Part shown: positions 26,873 to 36,556 of the stretch, piece after piece
Numbering within the stretch: position 1 is the first letter of the stretch
Layout: each line of letters opens with the position of its first letter
Origin: an uncultured Sandaracinus sp.
Lineage (GTDB): Bacteria; Myxococcota_A; Polyangia; Polyangiales; Sandaracinaceae
Length of the DNA: 60,061 bases
Assembly: GCA_903828805.1 (NCBI GenBank)
Contig: CAIKNO010000651.1
Span: 1 to 60,061, forward strand
Direction of reading: 5' to 3'
Made by a program: the position numbers and the translations under genes
The notes under the pieces: generated by a model
Databases searched by the model: none
Seen by the model: the letters and a program-made list of their open reading frames with translations, nothing else
What the model was told of the DNA's origin: nothing

Positions 26873-28104
26873 GCGCGCGTCCCCCGATCCCGTACGGCCG
26901 GCAGTCGCTCGACGAGCGCGACCTCGAGGCGGTCACCAAGTGCCTGCAGGGGGACTGGCTGACGCAGGGCCCGACGGTCGAGGCCTTCGAGAAGGGCCTC
27001 TGCGAGCACACGGGCGCGAAGTACGCGGTGGCGGTGAGCAACGGCACCGCCGCGCTGCACCTCGCGTACCTGGCGATGGGGGTGACGTGTGGAGACGTCG
27101 GCGTGACCGCCGCGGTGACCTTCGTCGCGACGGCGAACGGGCTGCGCTACGCGGGCGCGGACGTGGGCTTCGCAGACATCGATCCGCGCACCGGCCTCGT
27201 GACCGGGGAGACCCTCCAGGCGGCCATCGATGCGCTCGGCTCGCTCGGTCGCTCCCCGAAGGTCCTCGCACCGGTCGACCTGACGGGACAGCCCTTCGAT
27301 CGCGCCGCGGTGCGGTCGGTCGCGGACCGTGCCGGGGCGATGATCCTCGAGGACGCAGCGCATTCGCTCGGCGGTGAGTACGAGGTCGATGGCGTTCGAC
27401 ACCGCGTCGGTTCGTGCGCGCATGCCGAGGCCGCGATCCTCAGCTTCCATCCCGTCAAGCACATCACGACCGGTGAGGGGGGCGCCATCTTGACGAACGA
27501 CGCGACCCTGCGCAGGCGGCTGCTCGAGCTTCGCTCCCACGGCATCCACCGGGAGGTCTCGCGCTTCAGCCGACCGGAGTCGGACCCGTGGGTGGGCCCC
27601 TGGTACTACGAGCAGACCGACCTCGGGTTCAACTACCGCATCACCGACATGCAGTGTGCGCTCGGTCTGACCCAGCTCGACAAGCTCCCGCGCTTCGTGG
27701 AGCGTCGGCGCGCGCTCGCCGTTCGGTACGGTGAGGCCCTCGCCGCGGCCGGCCTCCTCGACAGGCTGGTCCCGCTCGAGGTCGCCCCGGGCATCGGGCA
27801 CGCGTACCACCTCTACGTCGTTCAGCTGCGTGGCCGGCCGGGTGAATCTCTCGCGTCGCTCGCGCAGCGCCGCAAGGATCTCTTCGTCGCGTTGCGCGCC
27901 GAGGGGCTCTACTGCCAGGTGCACTACGTGCCGGTGCCGTGGCAGCCCTACTACCGCGAGCATCCACCGCTCGTGGGCGCGGACCTGCCGGGGGCCGCGG
28001 CCTACTACGCCGCGAGCATCAGCCTCCCCATGTTCCCCGACCTGAACGACGCCGACGTCGACCGTGTGGTCGCATCGCTCGGCCTCGCGCTCGGCACCGC
28101 ATGA
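26869..28104 (+). CDS. pseC: UDP-4-amino-4,6-dideoxy-N-acetyl-beta-L-altrosamine transaminase
   Basis: 'PYGRQSLDERDLEAVTKCLQGDWLTQGP', 'VSNGTAALHLAYLA', 'SFHPVKHITTGEGGAILT'; GTGA overlap with pseB. Confidence 0.93.
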   Translation: MSARPPIPYGRQSLDERDLEAVTKCLQGDWLTQGPTVEAFEKGLCEHTGAKYAVAVSNGTAALHLAYLAMGVTCGDVGVTAAVTFVATANGLRYAGADVGFADIDPRTGLVTGETLQAAIDALGSLGRSPKVLAPVDLTGQPFDRAAVRSVADRAGAMILEDAAHSLGGEYEVDGVRHRVGSCAHAEAAILSFHPVKHITTGEGGAILTNDATLRRRLLELRSHGIHREVSRFSRPESDPWVGPWYYEQTDLGFNYRITDMQCALGLTQLDKLPRFVERRRALAVRYGEALAAAGLLDRLVPLEVAPGIGHAYHLYVVQLRGRPGESLASLAQRRKDLFVALRAEGLYCQVHYVPVPWQPYYREHPPLVGADLPGAAAYYAASISLPMFPDLNDADVDRVVASLGLALGTA

Positions 28105-28136
28105 ACGCGATGGTCGACGCGGTGAGGGTCTGATCG

Positions 28137-29993
28137 ATGTGCGGTCTCGTCGTGGTCGTCGCCGCCGCCGGGCGCTTCGACGCGGAGTCCTTCGGGGGCG
28201 CCGTCACGTCCCTGTCGCATCGGGGACCGGACGGCGGCGGGATGCTGCGCGTCGGTCGCTGCGAGCACCTCGAGGCGTGGCTTGGCCATCGGCGCCTCTC
28301 GATCGTCGACCTGAGCACGGCCGGGCAGCAACCGATGGTGCGTCCGGGGCGCGGGGCCATCGTCTTCAACGGCGAGGTGTTCGACCACGTCGCGCAGCGT
28401 CGACGACTGGCCGACCGCTGGGACTTCACGTCCCGCTCGGACACCGAGGTGCTGCTCGCCGGGCTCCTCGAAGAGGGCCCCGACTTCCTCCGCTCGGCGA
28501 ACGCGATGATGGCCGCGGTCAGCTGGGACGAGCGGACGAACGAGCTGACCGTCGCCCGGGACCGGCTCGGCAAGAAACCGCTCTTCGTCTACTCCGCGCA
28601 CGGCGTGCTCGCCTTCGCGTCCGAGCTCAAGGCGTTTCGCGCGCTCGGCCTGCCGCTGACTCCGGACCCGACCTCGCTCGCCTACTACCGCTGGCTGAAC
28701 CACGTGCCCGGCCCGCGGACGAGCTACCTCGAGTGCACGAAGTTCCCTGCCGGCTCGTGGGCGCGCATCGACCTCTCCGCGCGGACTCCTGCGCTCGGCG
28801 TCCCCCGCCTGTTCTGGGATCCCTTCGCGGCGATGGGCAGGCACGGTCCGGCACGAATGGAGGACGCCGTCGAACAACTCGGCGCGCTGCTCGACGACGC
28901 GACGCAGAGGCGCCTGGAGGCGGACGCGCCGGTCGGTGTGTTCCTGTCCGGCGGCATCGACTCCGCCCTCGTCGCCGCGAGCGCGGCGCGCCAGCAGACG
29001 AGTCCGCTGACGACCTTCGTCGTGCAGGCCGACGACCCGGAGCTCGACGAATCCCGCCAAGCCGCCGAGACCGCCGCGCGGCTCGGCCTGTCCCACCGGA
29101 CACTCCTGCTGCCTCGGGACGCGCACGGGGCCCAGCTCGAGCGCGTGCCTTTTCATTTCGACGATCTGTGCGCGCCCCTCTCCCAGCTCGCGCTCATGGC
29201 GCTCTCGGAGGCGGCGCGCGCGCACGTGAAGGTCGTCCTCACGGGCGACGGGGGGGACGAGGTCTTTCTCGGCTACCCGTGGTTCGGCCACTCCCGGCGC
29301 CTCTGGGCACTCGCGGCCCCCACCCGCGCCTTCCCGCAACTCCGATCCTTTGCCGACTCCATGCTCGACACCGGCGCGGGACGGTTGACGTTCGGCGCCG
29401 CGGCGCGCGCGCTTCGCCTGCAAAACGCATCCCTCGACGGCAAGCTCGCGGTCGCCCGCCGGGCCCTGGGCGCGGGTCACGCGAGCGAGATCCACGAGGA
29501 ATTTCTGGCGATCACGCCCCGTCATCAGCTGTCGCAGGACGATCGAGCACGGCTGGGTGACGAGTCGCTCCTCGACCGCGCACGCACGTGGTACCCGGGA
29601 TATTCCTGGGATGCCCTGAACGACCGGAGCGTCCCCGAGGCGCTCGCCGCCCTCGATCTCGTGCTCGACATGCGCGACCACATCCTCGTGAAGGTCGACC
29701 GCGCGACGATGGCCCACGGCCTCGAGGCCCGCAGTCCATTGCTCGATCACCGCATCGTCGAGTTCGGGTTCTCACTCCCCCTCGACCTGAAGCTGCGAGG
29801 AGGCCAGACGAAGCGGATCCTTCGTCACCTCTGCGCTTCTCGGGTCGGCGCGGCGGTCGCGTCGCGACGCAAGCAGGGGTTCGGGATCCCGCTTCCCGCC
29901 CAGGTCGCGGCGCCGGGCGGCTCGGCGATGGTGCGCTGGAACCGGCACGTCGAGCAGGCGTGGCGCACGACGTGGCTCGGCCACGAGGACTGA
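28137..29993 (+). CDS. Asparagine synthase-type glutamine amidotransferase
   Basis: Starts MCGLVVVV (catalytic Cys2), 'GVFLSGGIDSALVAA' PP-loop, 'LTGDGGDEVFLGYPWF'. Confidence 0.9.
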   Translation: MCGLVVVVAAAGRFDAESFGGAVTSLSHRGPDGGGMLRVGRCEHLEAWLGHRRLSIVDLSTAGQQPMVRPGRGAIVFNGEVFDHVAQRRRLADRWDFTSRSDTEVLLAGLLEEGPDFLRSANAMMAAVSWDERTNELTVARDRLGKKPLFVYSAHGVLAFASELKAFRALGLPLTPDPTSLAYYRWLNHVPGPRTSYLECTKFPAGSWARIDLSARTPALGVPRLFWDPFAAMGRHGPARMEDAVEQLGALLDDATQRRLEADAPVGVFLSGGIDSALVAASAARQQTSPLTTFVVQADDPELDESRQAAETAARLGLSHRTLLLPRDAHGAQLERVPFHFDDLCAPLSQLALMALSEAARAHVKVVLTGDGGDEVFLGYPWFGHSRRLWALAAPTRAFPQLRSFADSMLDTGAGRLTFGAAARALRLQNASLDGKLAVARRALGAGHASEIHEEFLAITPRHQLSQDDRARLGDESLLDRARTWYPGYSWDALNDRSVPEALAALDLVLDMRDHILVKVDRATMAHGLEARSPLLDHRIVEFGFSLPLDLKLRGGQTKRILRHLCASRVGAAVASRRKQGFGIPLPAQVAAPGGSAMVRWNRHVEQAWRTTWLGHED

Positions 29994-30001
29994 GCGCGCC
30001 G

Positions 30002-31297
30002 TTGAACGCCGCGCCGCACGTCGTGTTCGCCCGCGCACGACAGCTCCGTGCCCGCCTGGCCGACCCTCGGAGCCGGGCCGCGTTCATCTACCTGGGCGCC
30101 ACGGTGCTCGCCCGAGCGGGCTCCATCTTCCTCATCCCCCTCTACACCCGCGCCCTCGACCTCGACGAGTACGGCCTGCTCGCGCTCGCCCAGACCATCG
30201 TCGGCTTCCTCGCCACGCCCCTCTCGCTCGGCCTCAACTCCAGCGTCGTGCGGCAGTTCTACGCGAGCGCGAGCACCGAGGAGTCCACGTTCCGCGCGGG
30301 GAGTTCCGCCCGCTGGATGATCGCATCGACCGCCGTCGTGTCCGCGATGCTGGTCGCGGCGGGCGTGTGGCTGCCGCTCGACGCGCCGCTCGGGCTGCCC
30401 GGTTCCGGGCGTCTCCTCGTGGTCGCCGCCGCGGGAACGGCCCTCGCCACGCTCCCGGTCGTCTATCACCGCGCCTCTCAGCAACCGCTCCGCGCCGCCG
30501 CGTTCCAGCTCGGCGAATTCTGCGCGAGCCTGGGCGCGGGGCTCGGGTTGGTGCTCGGACTCGGGCGCGGGCTGCGCGGCGCCGTCGAAGCGCTCGCCGT
30601 GTCGGGGGCGCTCATGGGCACGGTCGCCGTCGTGTTCGTCTTCGCTCGCCTTCCCGGCCGATTCGACCCGGCCGTGTTGCGCTCGTCGCTTCGCTTCTCT
30701 TTGCCGCTCGTGCCGCACGGGGCCGCGAACCAGGTCCAGCAGATGAGCGACCGTTGGGTCCTGCGCTGGAACGGACTCGAGAGCGCGCTGGGGTCCTACG
30801 CGCTCGCAGGCCAGGTCGCCATCCCGGTGTCCATGACGATCGGCGCGTGGAACGAGGCCGTCACGCCCTCGATGGGCGAGGTCTACCGCCAGGGCGGCAC
30901 GGACGGGCTCATCGCCGCGCTCCCCCGGTTTCTCCGGACCTATCTCGGGATGGCTGCGCTGCCTGCGGTGGCGGTCATCGCGGCCCTCCCCGTGTTCTGG
31001 ATGATCCTCGGGGACCGGTTCACGTCCTCGCTCTTCCTCGTGCCCGTGCTGTGCGTGATCATGGCGCTCGAGTGCGCGTACTACCCGCTCTCCAACGTTC
31101 TGTTCTTCGCGGATCGACCGAGTTCCATCGTGCGCGTGTCGGTGGGATCAGGGATCCTCAACGTCTTGCTGAACGTCGCCCTCATCCCCGTGCTGGGCGT
31201 CTGGGGGGCGTTCGTGTCCCGCTTGCTGTCGATGGGCGCGCGGACCGTCGCGGTCGGCATGGCGGTCCGCACCCTCGCCCGCGAGGAACGTGGATGA
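30002..31297 (+). CDS. Polysaccharide flippase (Wzx-like, MOP superfamily)
   Basis: Multi-TM; 'GSIFLIPLYTRALDLDEYGLLALAQTIV'. Start codon uncertain (TTG). Confidence 0.8.
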   Translation: MNAAPHVVFARARQLRARLADPRSRAAFIYLGATVLARAGSIFLIPLYTRALDLDEYGLLALAQTIVGFLATPLSLGLNSSVVRQFYASASTEESTFRAGSSARWMIASTAVVSAMLVAAGVWLPLDAPLGLPGSGRLLVVAAAGTALATLPVVYHRASQQPLRAAAFQLGEFCASLGAGLGLVLGLGRGLRGAVEALAVSGALMGTVAVVFVFARLPGRFDPAVLRSSLRFSLPLVPHGAANQVQQMSDRWVLRWNGLESALGSYALAGQVAIPVSMTIGAWNEAVTPSMGEVYRQGGTDGLIAALPRFLRTYLGMAALPAVAVIAALPVFWMILGDRFTSSLFLVPVLCVIMALECAYYPLSNVLFFADRPSSIVRVSVGSGILNVLLNVALIPVLGVWGAFVSRLLSMGARTVAVGMAVRTLAREERG

Positions 31298-31361
31298 GCC
31301 ATTGTCCCCGCACGCCGGCAGCGTCACGCATGTCCTGTCCGGCCAAGGAGTCCCGGTCGCG

Positions 31362-32408
31362 ATGAGGGTGCTATTCCTGACGACGAACCCCGCCTCGACG
31401 GTCGCGAGCACACGCTACCGGATCTCGCAGTACTTGCCGGCGCTGTCGGCTGCGGGTCACGAGGCCGAGGTCTCCACGTTCTACCCGGACGGCCCCCGCA
31501 CGTCGTCGCGCGCGGCGCGCTTCGCCGCGGGCCTGCGCACGCGGGCGCTCGACGCCGCGCGGGCGGGTTCGTTCGATGTCGTCTTCATCCACCGCGAGGT
31601 GTTGCCCTTCGCGTGGAACCACGTCGTGAACGTCCTGCCCCGCCGCGTCCCGGTGGTGTTCGACTTCGACGACGCGGTCTTCCTCGCGGGCTCCGGGGAC
31701 CGACGCCCCTCGCTGCCGCGGTCGACCCGAAGGCTCGTCGAGCGGGCGGACTGGGTGCTGGCCGGCAACGAGTTCCTCGCGAGCTACGCGCGCCGAAGCC
31801 ACGCCCGCGTCGAGATCTTGCCGACCGTGGTCGACACCGAGATCTACCGGCCGGCGCCGCGGGCACACGAGGTCCCGCTCGTGGGGTGGATCGGCTCGCC
31901 GACGACGTCGCCCTACGTCCAGTCGATCCTCCCGATGCTCGACGAGCTCGGCCGCACGCACCGCTTCCGGCTTCGCATCGTCGGCGGCGCCACGCCGCCC
32001 TCGATGTCGCACGTGGAAGTGGAGTCTCCGCGCTGGAGCGCCGAGACCGAGGCCGCGATGTTCTCGGACCTCGACGTCGGGATCTACCCGCTTCCGAACG
32101 ACATCTGGGTGCTCGGCAAGTGTGGCTTCAAGGCCATCCAGTACATGGCGTCAGGCGTCTCGTGCGTCGTCAGCCCCTTCGGCCCCGTGCGGGAGATCGT
32201 GCGCGATGGGGTCGACGGTCTCTGGGCCGAGCGGCCCGAGGAATTCGTTCGCGCCGTCGGACGCTTGCTGGAGGACCCTGCGCTCCGGGCGCGCATGGGG
32301 CGCGAAGGCCGGACGCGCGCCATCGCCGAGTACTCGCTCGCCCGCACCGCGCCCGCGTTCATTGCGTCCCTCGAACGGGCCGTCGAGCTCGCAGCGCGAC
32401 GTGCCTAG
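31362..32408 (+). CDS. GT-B glycosyltransferase
   Basis: 'MRVLFLTTNPASTVASTRYRISQYLPAL', 'GWIGSPTTSPYVQSILPML', 'GKCGFKAIQYMASGV'. Confidence 0.82.
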   Translation: MRVLFLTTNPASTVASTRYRISQYLPALSAAGHEAEVSTFYPDGPRTSSRAARFAAGLRTRALDAARAGSFDVVFIHREVLPFAWNHVVNVLPRRVPVVFDFDDAVFLAGSGDRRPSLPRSTRRLVERADWVLAGNEFLASYARRSHARVEILPTVVDTEIYRPAPRAHEVPLVGWIGSPTTSPYVQSILPMLDELGRTHRFRLRIVGGATPPSMSHVEVESPRWSAETEAAMFSDLDVGIYPLPNDIWVLGKCGFKAIQYMASGVSCVVSPFGPVREIVRDGVDGLWAERPEEFVRAVGRLLEDPALRARMGREGRTRAIAEYSLARTAPAFIASLERAVELAARRA

Positions 32409-32488
32409 CGGCGACGGGGTGTGGCCGTCGTCGCGCGCAGGTGAGCGCCCGTCCATCGTCCGCGCGAACGCGTTTCCGCCCACGTCAC

Positions 32489-34054
32489 TCAGCCGGGAAC
32501 GCTGGAGCGTGAGGTCGTGGCCGTCGCCGATGGTGTCGCCGATGGTGTCGACGAGGGCGCCGCGGACGGAACGGCGCGCGACCGTTCGGGCTGCGACACC
32601 CCGCTCGGTCCGGCCAGCGCCGCGCTCGAGGTGGCCGGATCGACGGCGCCGCCGAGGCGGGCGCCCACCACATCCACGACGACCTCGAGAAGCGCCTCTA
32701 GCTTCTCGGATGCCGACGATGCGCCGCCGCCGTACGTGACCCGCCACGTCGTGCCCCGCACGCCCGGCACGGGAAGCTCGTACACGACGCCGCCCATGGC
32801 CGCGGCCTCGTCGCCCCACGACCACGCCAAGGGTCCGCCGACGAGCTCGACGCGCATCGCGCCGCCGGGAGCCAAGGCCTGTTCGGCGACTTCGCGCAGG
32901 AACGTCGTCGAGTCCGCCGCAGTGCTCGACAAGATCTGCGGCAGCGCGCGACGCAGCGCGTCGACCGCAGGCGTCGCGGCAGGCTCGCGCCGGAGGACCT
33001 TGAACTGAAAATAGCCCGCGAACCGCGCGGCTCCGAGGACGACCAGCGTGGCCGTCGCGATGGCGACGCCCGCCTGCCAGTCCTTGCCGAAGGCGGCGAC
33101 CAGCGCGGCGATGCAGGTCAGCACGCTCGACCCGTGGAGCAGGAGCACCGCGCGGCGATGCGTCAGCCCGAGGTCCAGGAGCCGGTGGTGAATGTGCCCG
33201 CGATCGGCCGAGAAGATCGGTCGGCGCGACAGGAAGCGACGCACCATCGTCAGCAGCGTATCCGTCAGCGGGATCCCGAGCGCGACCATCGGCACGAGCA
33301 ACGACACGACGGTGCTCTCCTTCTGTCGACCCGTGAGGAGCGCGGCCGCACCGATGCTGTATCCGAGAAAGAGGCTCCCGGTGTCGCCGAGGAAGATGGT
33401 CGCCGGGTTGAAGTTGTAGAAGAGGAATCCGAGCACCGCGCCACCGAGGGCGCCGTTCAACACGAACGCGACCTGGTTGTCCGTCGTGTAGGCGACGATC
33501 GTGTTCGTGATCGCGGCGAACAGGACGATGCCGCCAGCGAGGCCGTCGAGGCCGTCGATCAGATTGACCGCGTTGACGAACGCGAGGATCCACGCGACCG
33601 AGATCAGGTAGCTGACGACCGGGCCGAATTCGAAGTCGCCGATCCACGGCAGATCGAAGGCCTCGATCCGCGCGCCTGCGCTCCACGCGACGGTGGCCGC
33701 CGCGCACTGGGCGGCGAGCTTCTTCTTCGCGCCGAGCGCGACGACGTCATCCCGCGCGCCGACCGCCGCGATGAACAGCCCTCCGGCGAGGTAACCGAAC
33801 ACCGGCCACGTCGCGGCCTCGAACGAACCCCCTTCGCGAGTGGCCCACCACCACGCGGCCCCGAGGCCCGCCACGAAGCCCACCACCACGGCGATCCCGC
33901 CCATCCGTGGGGTGTCGCGCACGTGCACTCGGCGGCCGCCCGGTTGGTCCACGGCCCCGAGTCGACGCGCAAGCATCTTGACCGCGGGCGTCAAGACGAC
34001 CGCGGTCAGCAGCGCGGTGGCGACCGCGATCATCGCGTGCGGAAGGTAGGTCAC
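32489..34054 (-). CDS. WecA/MraY-family polyprenyl-phosphate glycosyl-1-phosphate transferase with C-terminal extension
   Basis: 'NLIDGLDGLAGG', 'FLGDTGSLFLGY', 'ADRGHIHHRLLDLG'. Confidence 0.88.
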   Translation of the reverse strand: MTYLPHAMIAVATALLTAVVLTPAVKMLARRLGAVDQPGGRRVHVRDTPRMGGIAVVVGFVAGLGAAWWWATREGGSFEAATWPVFGYLAGGLFIAAVGARDDVVALGAKKKLAAQCAAATVAWSAGARIEAFDLPWIGDFEFGPVVSYLISVAWILAFVNAVNLIDGLDGLAGGIVLFAAITNTIVAYTTDNQVAFVLNGALGGAVLGFLFYNFNPATIFLGDTGSLFLGYSIGAAALLTGRQKESTVVSLLVPMVALGIPLTDTLLTMVRRFLSRRPIFSADRGHIHHRLLDLGLTHRRAVLLLHGSSVLTCIAALVAAFGKDWQAGVAIATATLVVLGAARFAGYFQFKVLRREPAATPAVDALRRALPQILSSTAADSTTFLREVAEQALAPGGAMRVELVGGPLAWSWGDEAAAMGGVVYELPVPGVRGTTWRVTYGGGASSASEKLEALLEVVVDVVGARLGGAVDPATSSAALAGPSGVSQPERSRAVPSAAPSSTPSATPSATATTSRSSVPG

Positions 34055-34130
34055 GGGGACGATGGTTCGTTGCGGTGGGTCGCCTGGGCGTTCACTTCGG
34101 GCCGACGAAAACCACGGCACCCACCTGCCG

Positions 34131-35273
34131 TCAAGTCGGCCTCCGCGGCCCACGCTCCGCCAGCAGACGTTCGTAGATGGCGAGGTGGGCGTCGACGACG
34201 GCCGCGCGCGAGAACTCGGCCCGCGCACGGGCCGCCCCGGCCTGCCCTCGTCGGTCTCGCTCCGCAGGGTCCGCGAGCGCCCCGGCGATGGCGTTGGCCA
34301 GCCCGACGGCGTCCCTCGGGGGGACCAGCCACCCGGTGACTCCGTCCTGCACCGCGTCACGGCACCCGGCGACGTCCGTGGACACGCACGCGCGCCCCGA
34401 CGACGCCGCTTCGAGCAGCGCGAGCGGAAGCCCCTCGCGGTACGACGGAAGCACGACGAGCGCGGCCTGCGCGAACACCGCCGGCATGTCGTCTCGATGT
34501 CCCCACCACTCGACGACCCCCTCGCGCACCCACGACTGCAGCGTCCCAAGAGGAATTCGCGTGGGGTTGGTGTCGTCGAGCCGGCCGACGAGCGCGAATC
34601 GGGCCCGACCGCGCAGGCGTCGCGCCGCGTCCACGAACTCCCCCACGCCCTTGTCCCACAGCATGCGTGCAGGCAGCACCACCGTGGGCACGTCCGTCGT
34701 CGGCTGCGCGGTGCAGGGGAACCTTTCCGGGTCGACCCCCGATCCGGCGATCTTCTCGGTCTGCTCGGGACGCACGAGCCGGGCCCCGGTGAACACCGAC
34801 CGGTCGTCTTCGTTCTGGAAGATCGTGGTGCTCCGTGGATGCGACAGCGCGCCGCGGTACGCATGCTCGATGAGGACCCGCCGGGCTCGGCCCGCGAGCG
34901 AAGGATCGAGGAAGAGCGAGCCAAGCCCGCTCACCGCGTTGACCGCGGGGATGCCGAGAACCCGGGCGACGATCGACCCGTAGAGCACGGGCTTGATCGT
35001 CACGTGATGCACCAGTGCCGGACGTTCGCGCGCGTACAGAGCGCCCACCGCGGCGAGCGTCCCGGTGTCGCGGCGGGGCGACATCCCGCCGCGATCGAAG
35101 GGAACCTCGACGATGCGCAGCCCCGCGGCTTCGATCTGGGCCGCGCCGCTGCCTGGTCCCGCCGCGACGACGACGTCGAAGCCGCTCGCCTTCGCGGCGA
35201 TGCCGATCTCGAGGCGATGCGAGACGAAGAACGAGTCCTCGTTGACGAGGAAGAGGAGCTTCTGCGTCGTCAT
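34131..35273 (-). CDS. GT4 family glycosyltransferase
   Basis: 'LFLVNEDSFFVSHRLEIG', 'SYREGLPLALLEAASSGRACVSTDVAGC'. Confidence 0.88.
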   Translation of the reverse strand: MTTQKLLFLVNEDSFFVSHRLEIGIAAKASGFDVVVAAGPGSGAAQIEAAGLRIVEVPFDRGGMSPRRDTGTLAAVGALYARERPALVHHVTIKPVLYGSIVARVLGIPAVNAVSGLGSLFLDPSLAGRARRVLIEHAYRGALSHPRSTTIFQNEDDRSVFTGARLVRPEQTEKIAGSGVDPERFPCTAQPTTDVPTVVLPARMLWDKGVGEFVDAARRLRGRARFALVGRLDDTNPTRIPLGTLQSWVREGVVEWWGHRDDMPAVFAQAALVVLPSYREGLPLALLEAASSGRACVSTDVAGCRDAVQDGVTGWLVPPRDAVGLANAIAGALADPAERDRRGQAGAARARAEFSRAAVVDAHLAIYERLLAERGPRRPT

Positions 35274-36556
35274 GCAGAGCGCGCCGCCCCCGCGGTTCGA
35301 CGCCGTGCGGCGAGCGCTCCCCGGGCCGCCATCCCGGCTTCCTTCACCGCCGGCAGCCCGCGCACCGCCAGCACGGAGCCGAGCATGATGATGGGGATCC
35401 GCTGGCGCACGATGAGTCCGATGTTGGCCATGGTGGTCGCGTAGGCCACCGTCAGCGGCACGACGACCGCCAGGAACATCAGCAGGGTCCCGCGGTCGTC
35501 GTCCCACATTCGACGGGCCGCGCGGCCTCCTCGGAACAGGAAAAACGTGCCGATGAGCGCATCGATCTTGCCGACCTGGAAGCCGACGGACGTCGAGCGA
35601 AAGTCCCAAAGAAATGGGGAGAACAGGGTGTAGATGAGCTTGAGCGGGAAGGCGAGCCAGGGGTTCATGCCGGTGAAGACCACGCCGGAACCACCCCGCT
35701 GATTCCACGCCATCGCGACGTCGGAGGTGGCCCGCTCGTAGGTGTTCACCCCGACGTCGAGCGCGGTGTCGGCGACCTGAGTCGCGATGAGCACGAGTCC
35801 CGTCGCGACGATGAACGAGGACGCGATCACGATGCGGGCGTTGGCACCCTGCCTCACCCCGAGCAGGCTCAACGCGATCGGCGCGCTCACGAGGAACACC
35901 AGATAGAAGCGCACGTACCAGAGCGCCCACAGACAGAGCCCGCCGAGCGCGAGATCCACAGGATTGAAACGCTCTGCGAGCCGGAACGCCACGAGCACCG
36001 CGCTGACGACGAGGAACGCCGAGAGCCCGTCCTTGAACGTGTCGGCGGTGTGGAAGACGAACGCCGGGCTGAAGTACATCGCCAGCGCCACCACCCGCGC
36101 GTCCGACTCCCGGCCCCCGATCATCCGACCGAGGCGGACGAGATGAATGCAGGTGACCGCGGCGAGGAATGCCACGAGGCCCACGCATGCGATCCGGCTC
36201 ATCTCGCCGCCGTTCAGCCACGCCACGACCGCATACACGTGAACCGCGAGCATCGCGTTGCTCGCCTCGGGGATGTCGATCGTCTCCGCGCTGACCCACT
36301 GGAATCCCTGGGCATTCCAGATCTGCGCGACCATCCACGCGGACAATTCGTAGACACCGGCATCTCCGGAGGAACCCCGTCCGTGGGAGAACAAGTTGAG
36401 GTTCCGGATGGCGCCGTTGGCCAGCAAGCGCAGCACGAAGCCGCCGAGGAACCACCAGGGGAACTGCCGGGCCACGGGGGTGTCCTCGGCCACGACCTGG
36501 CGGGCCAGGAGGAACGTCGCGAGCGCGAAGAGCGGCACGAGGAGATAGACGATCAC
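35270..36556 (-). CDS. Polytopic membrane protein, candidate Wzy-type polymerase
   Basis: Approx. 10+ hydrophobic segments; overlaps neighbouring GT and AsnB genes by 4 bp. Confidence 0.55.
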   Translation of the reverse strand: MIVYLLVPLFALATFLLARQVVAEDTPVARQFPWWFLGGFVLRLLANGAIRNLNLFSHGRGSSGDAGVYELSAWMVAQIWNAQGFQWVSAETIDIPEASNAMLAVHVYAVVAWLNGGEMSRIACVGLVAFLAAVTCIHLVRLGRMIGGRESDARVVALAMYFSPAFVFHTADTFKDGLSAFLVVSAVLVAFRLAERFNPVDLALGGLCLWALWYVRFYLVFLVSAPIALSLLGVRQGANARIVIASSFIVATGLVLIATQVADTALDVGVNTYERATSDVAMAWNQRGGSGVVFTGMNPWLAFPLKLIYTLFSPFLWDFRSTSVGFQVGKIDALIGTFFLFRGGRAARRMWDDDRGTLLMFLAVVVPLTVAYATTMANIGLIVRQRIPIIMLGSVLAVRGLPAVKEAGMAARGALAARRRTAGAARSA

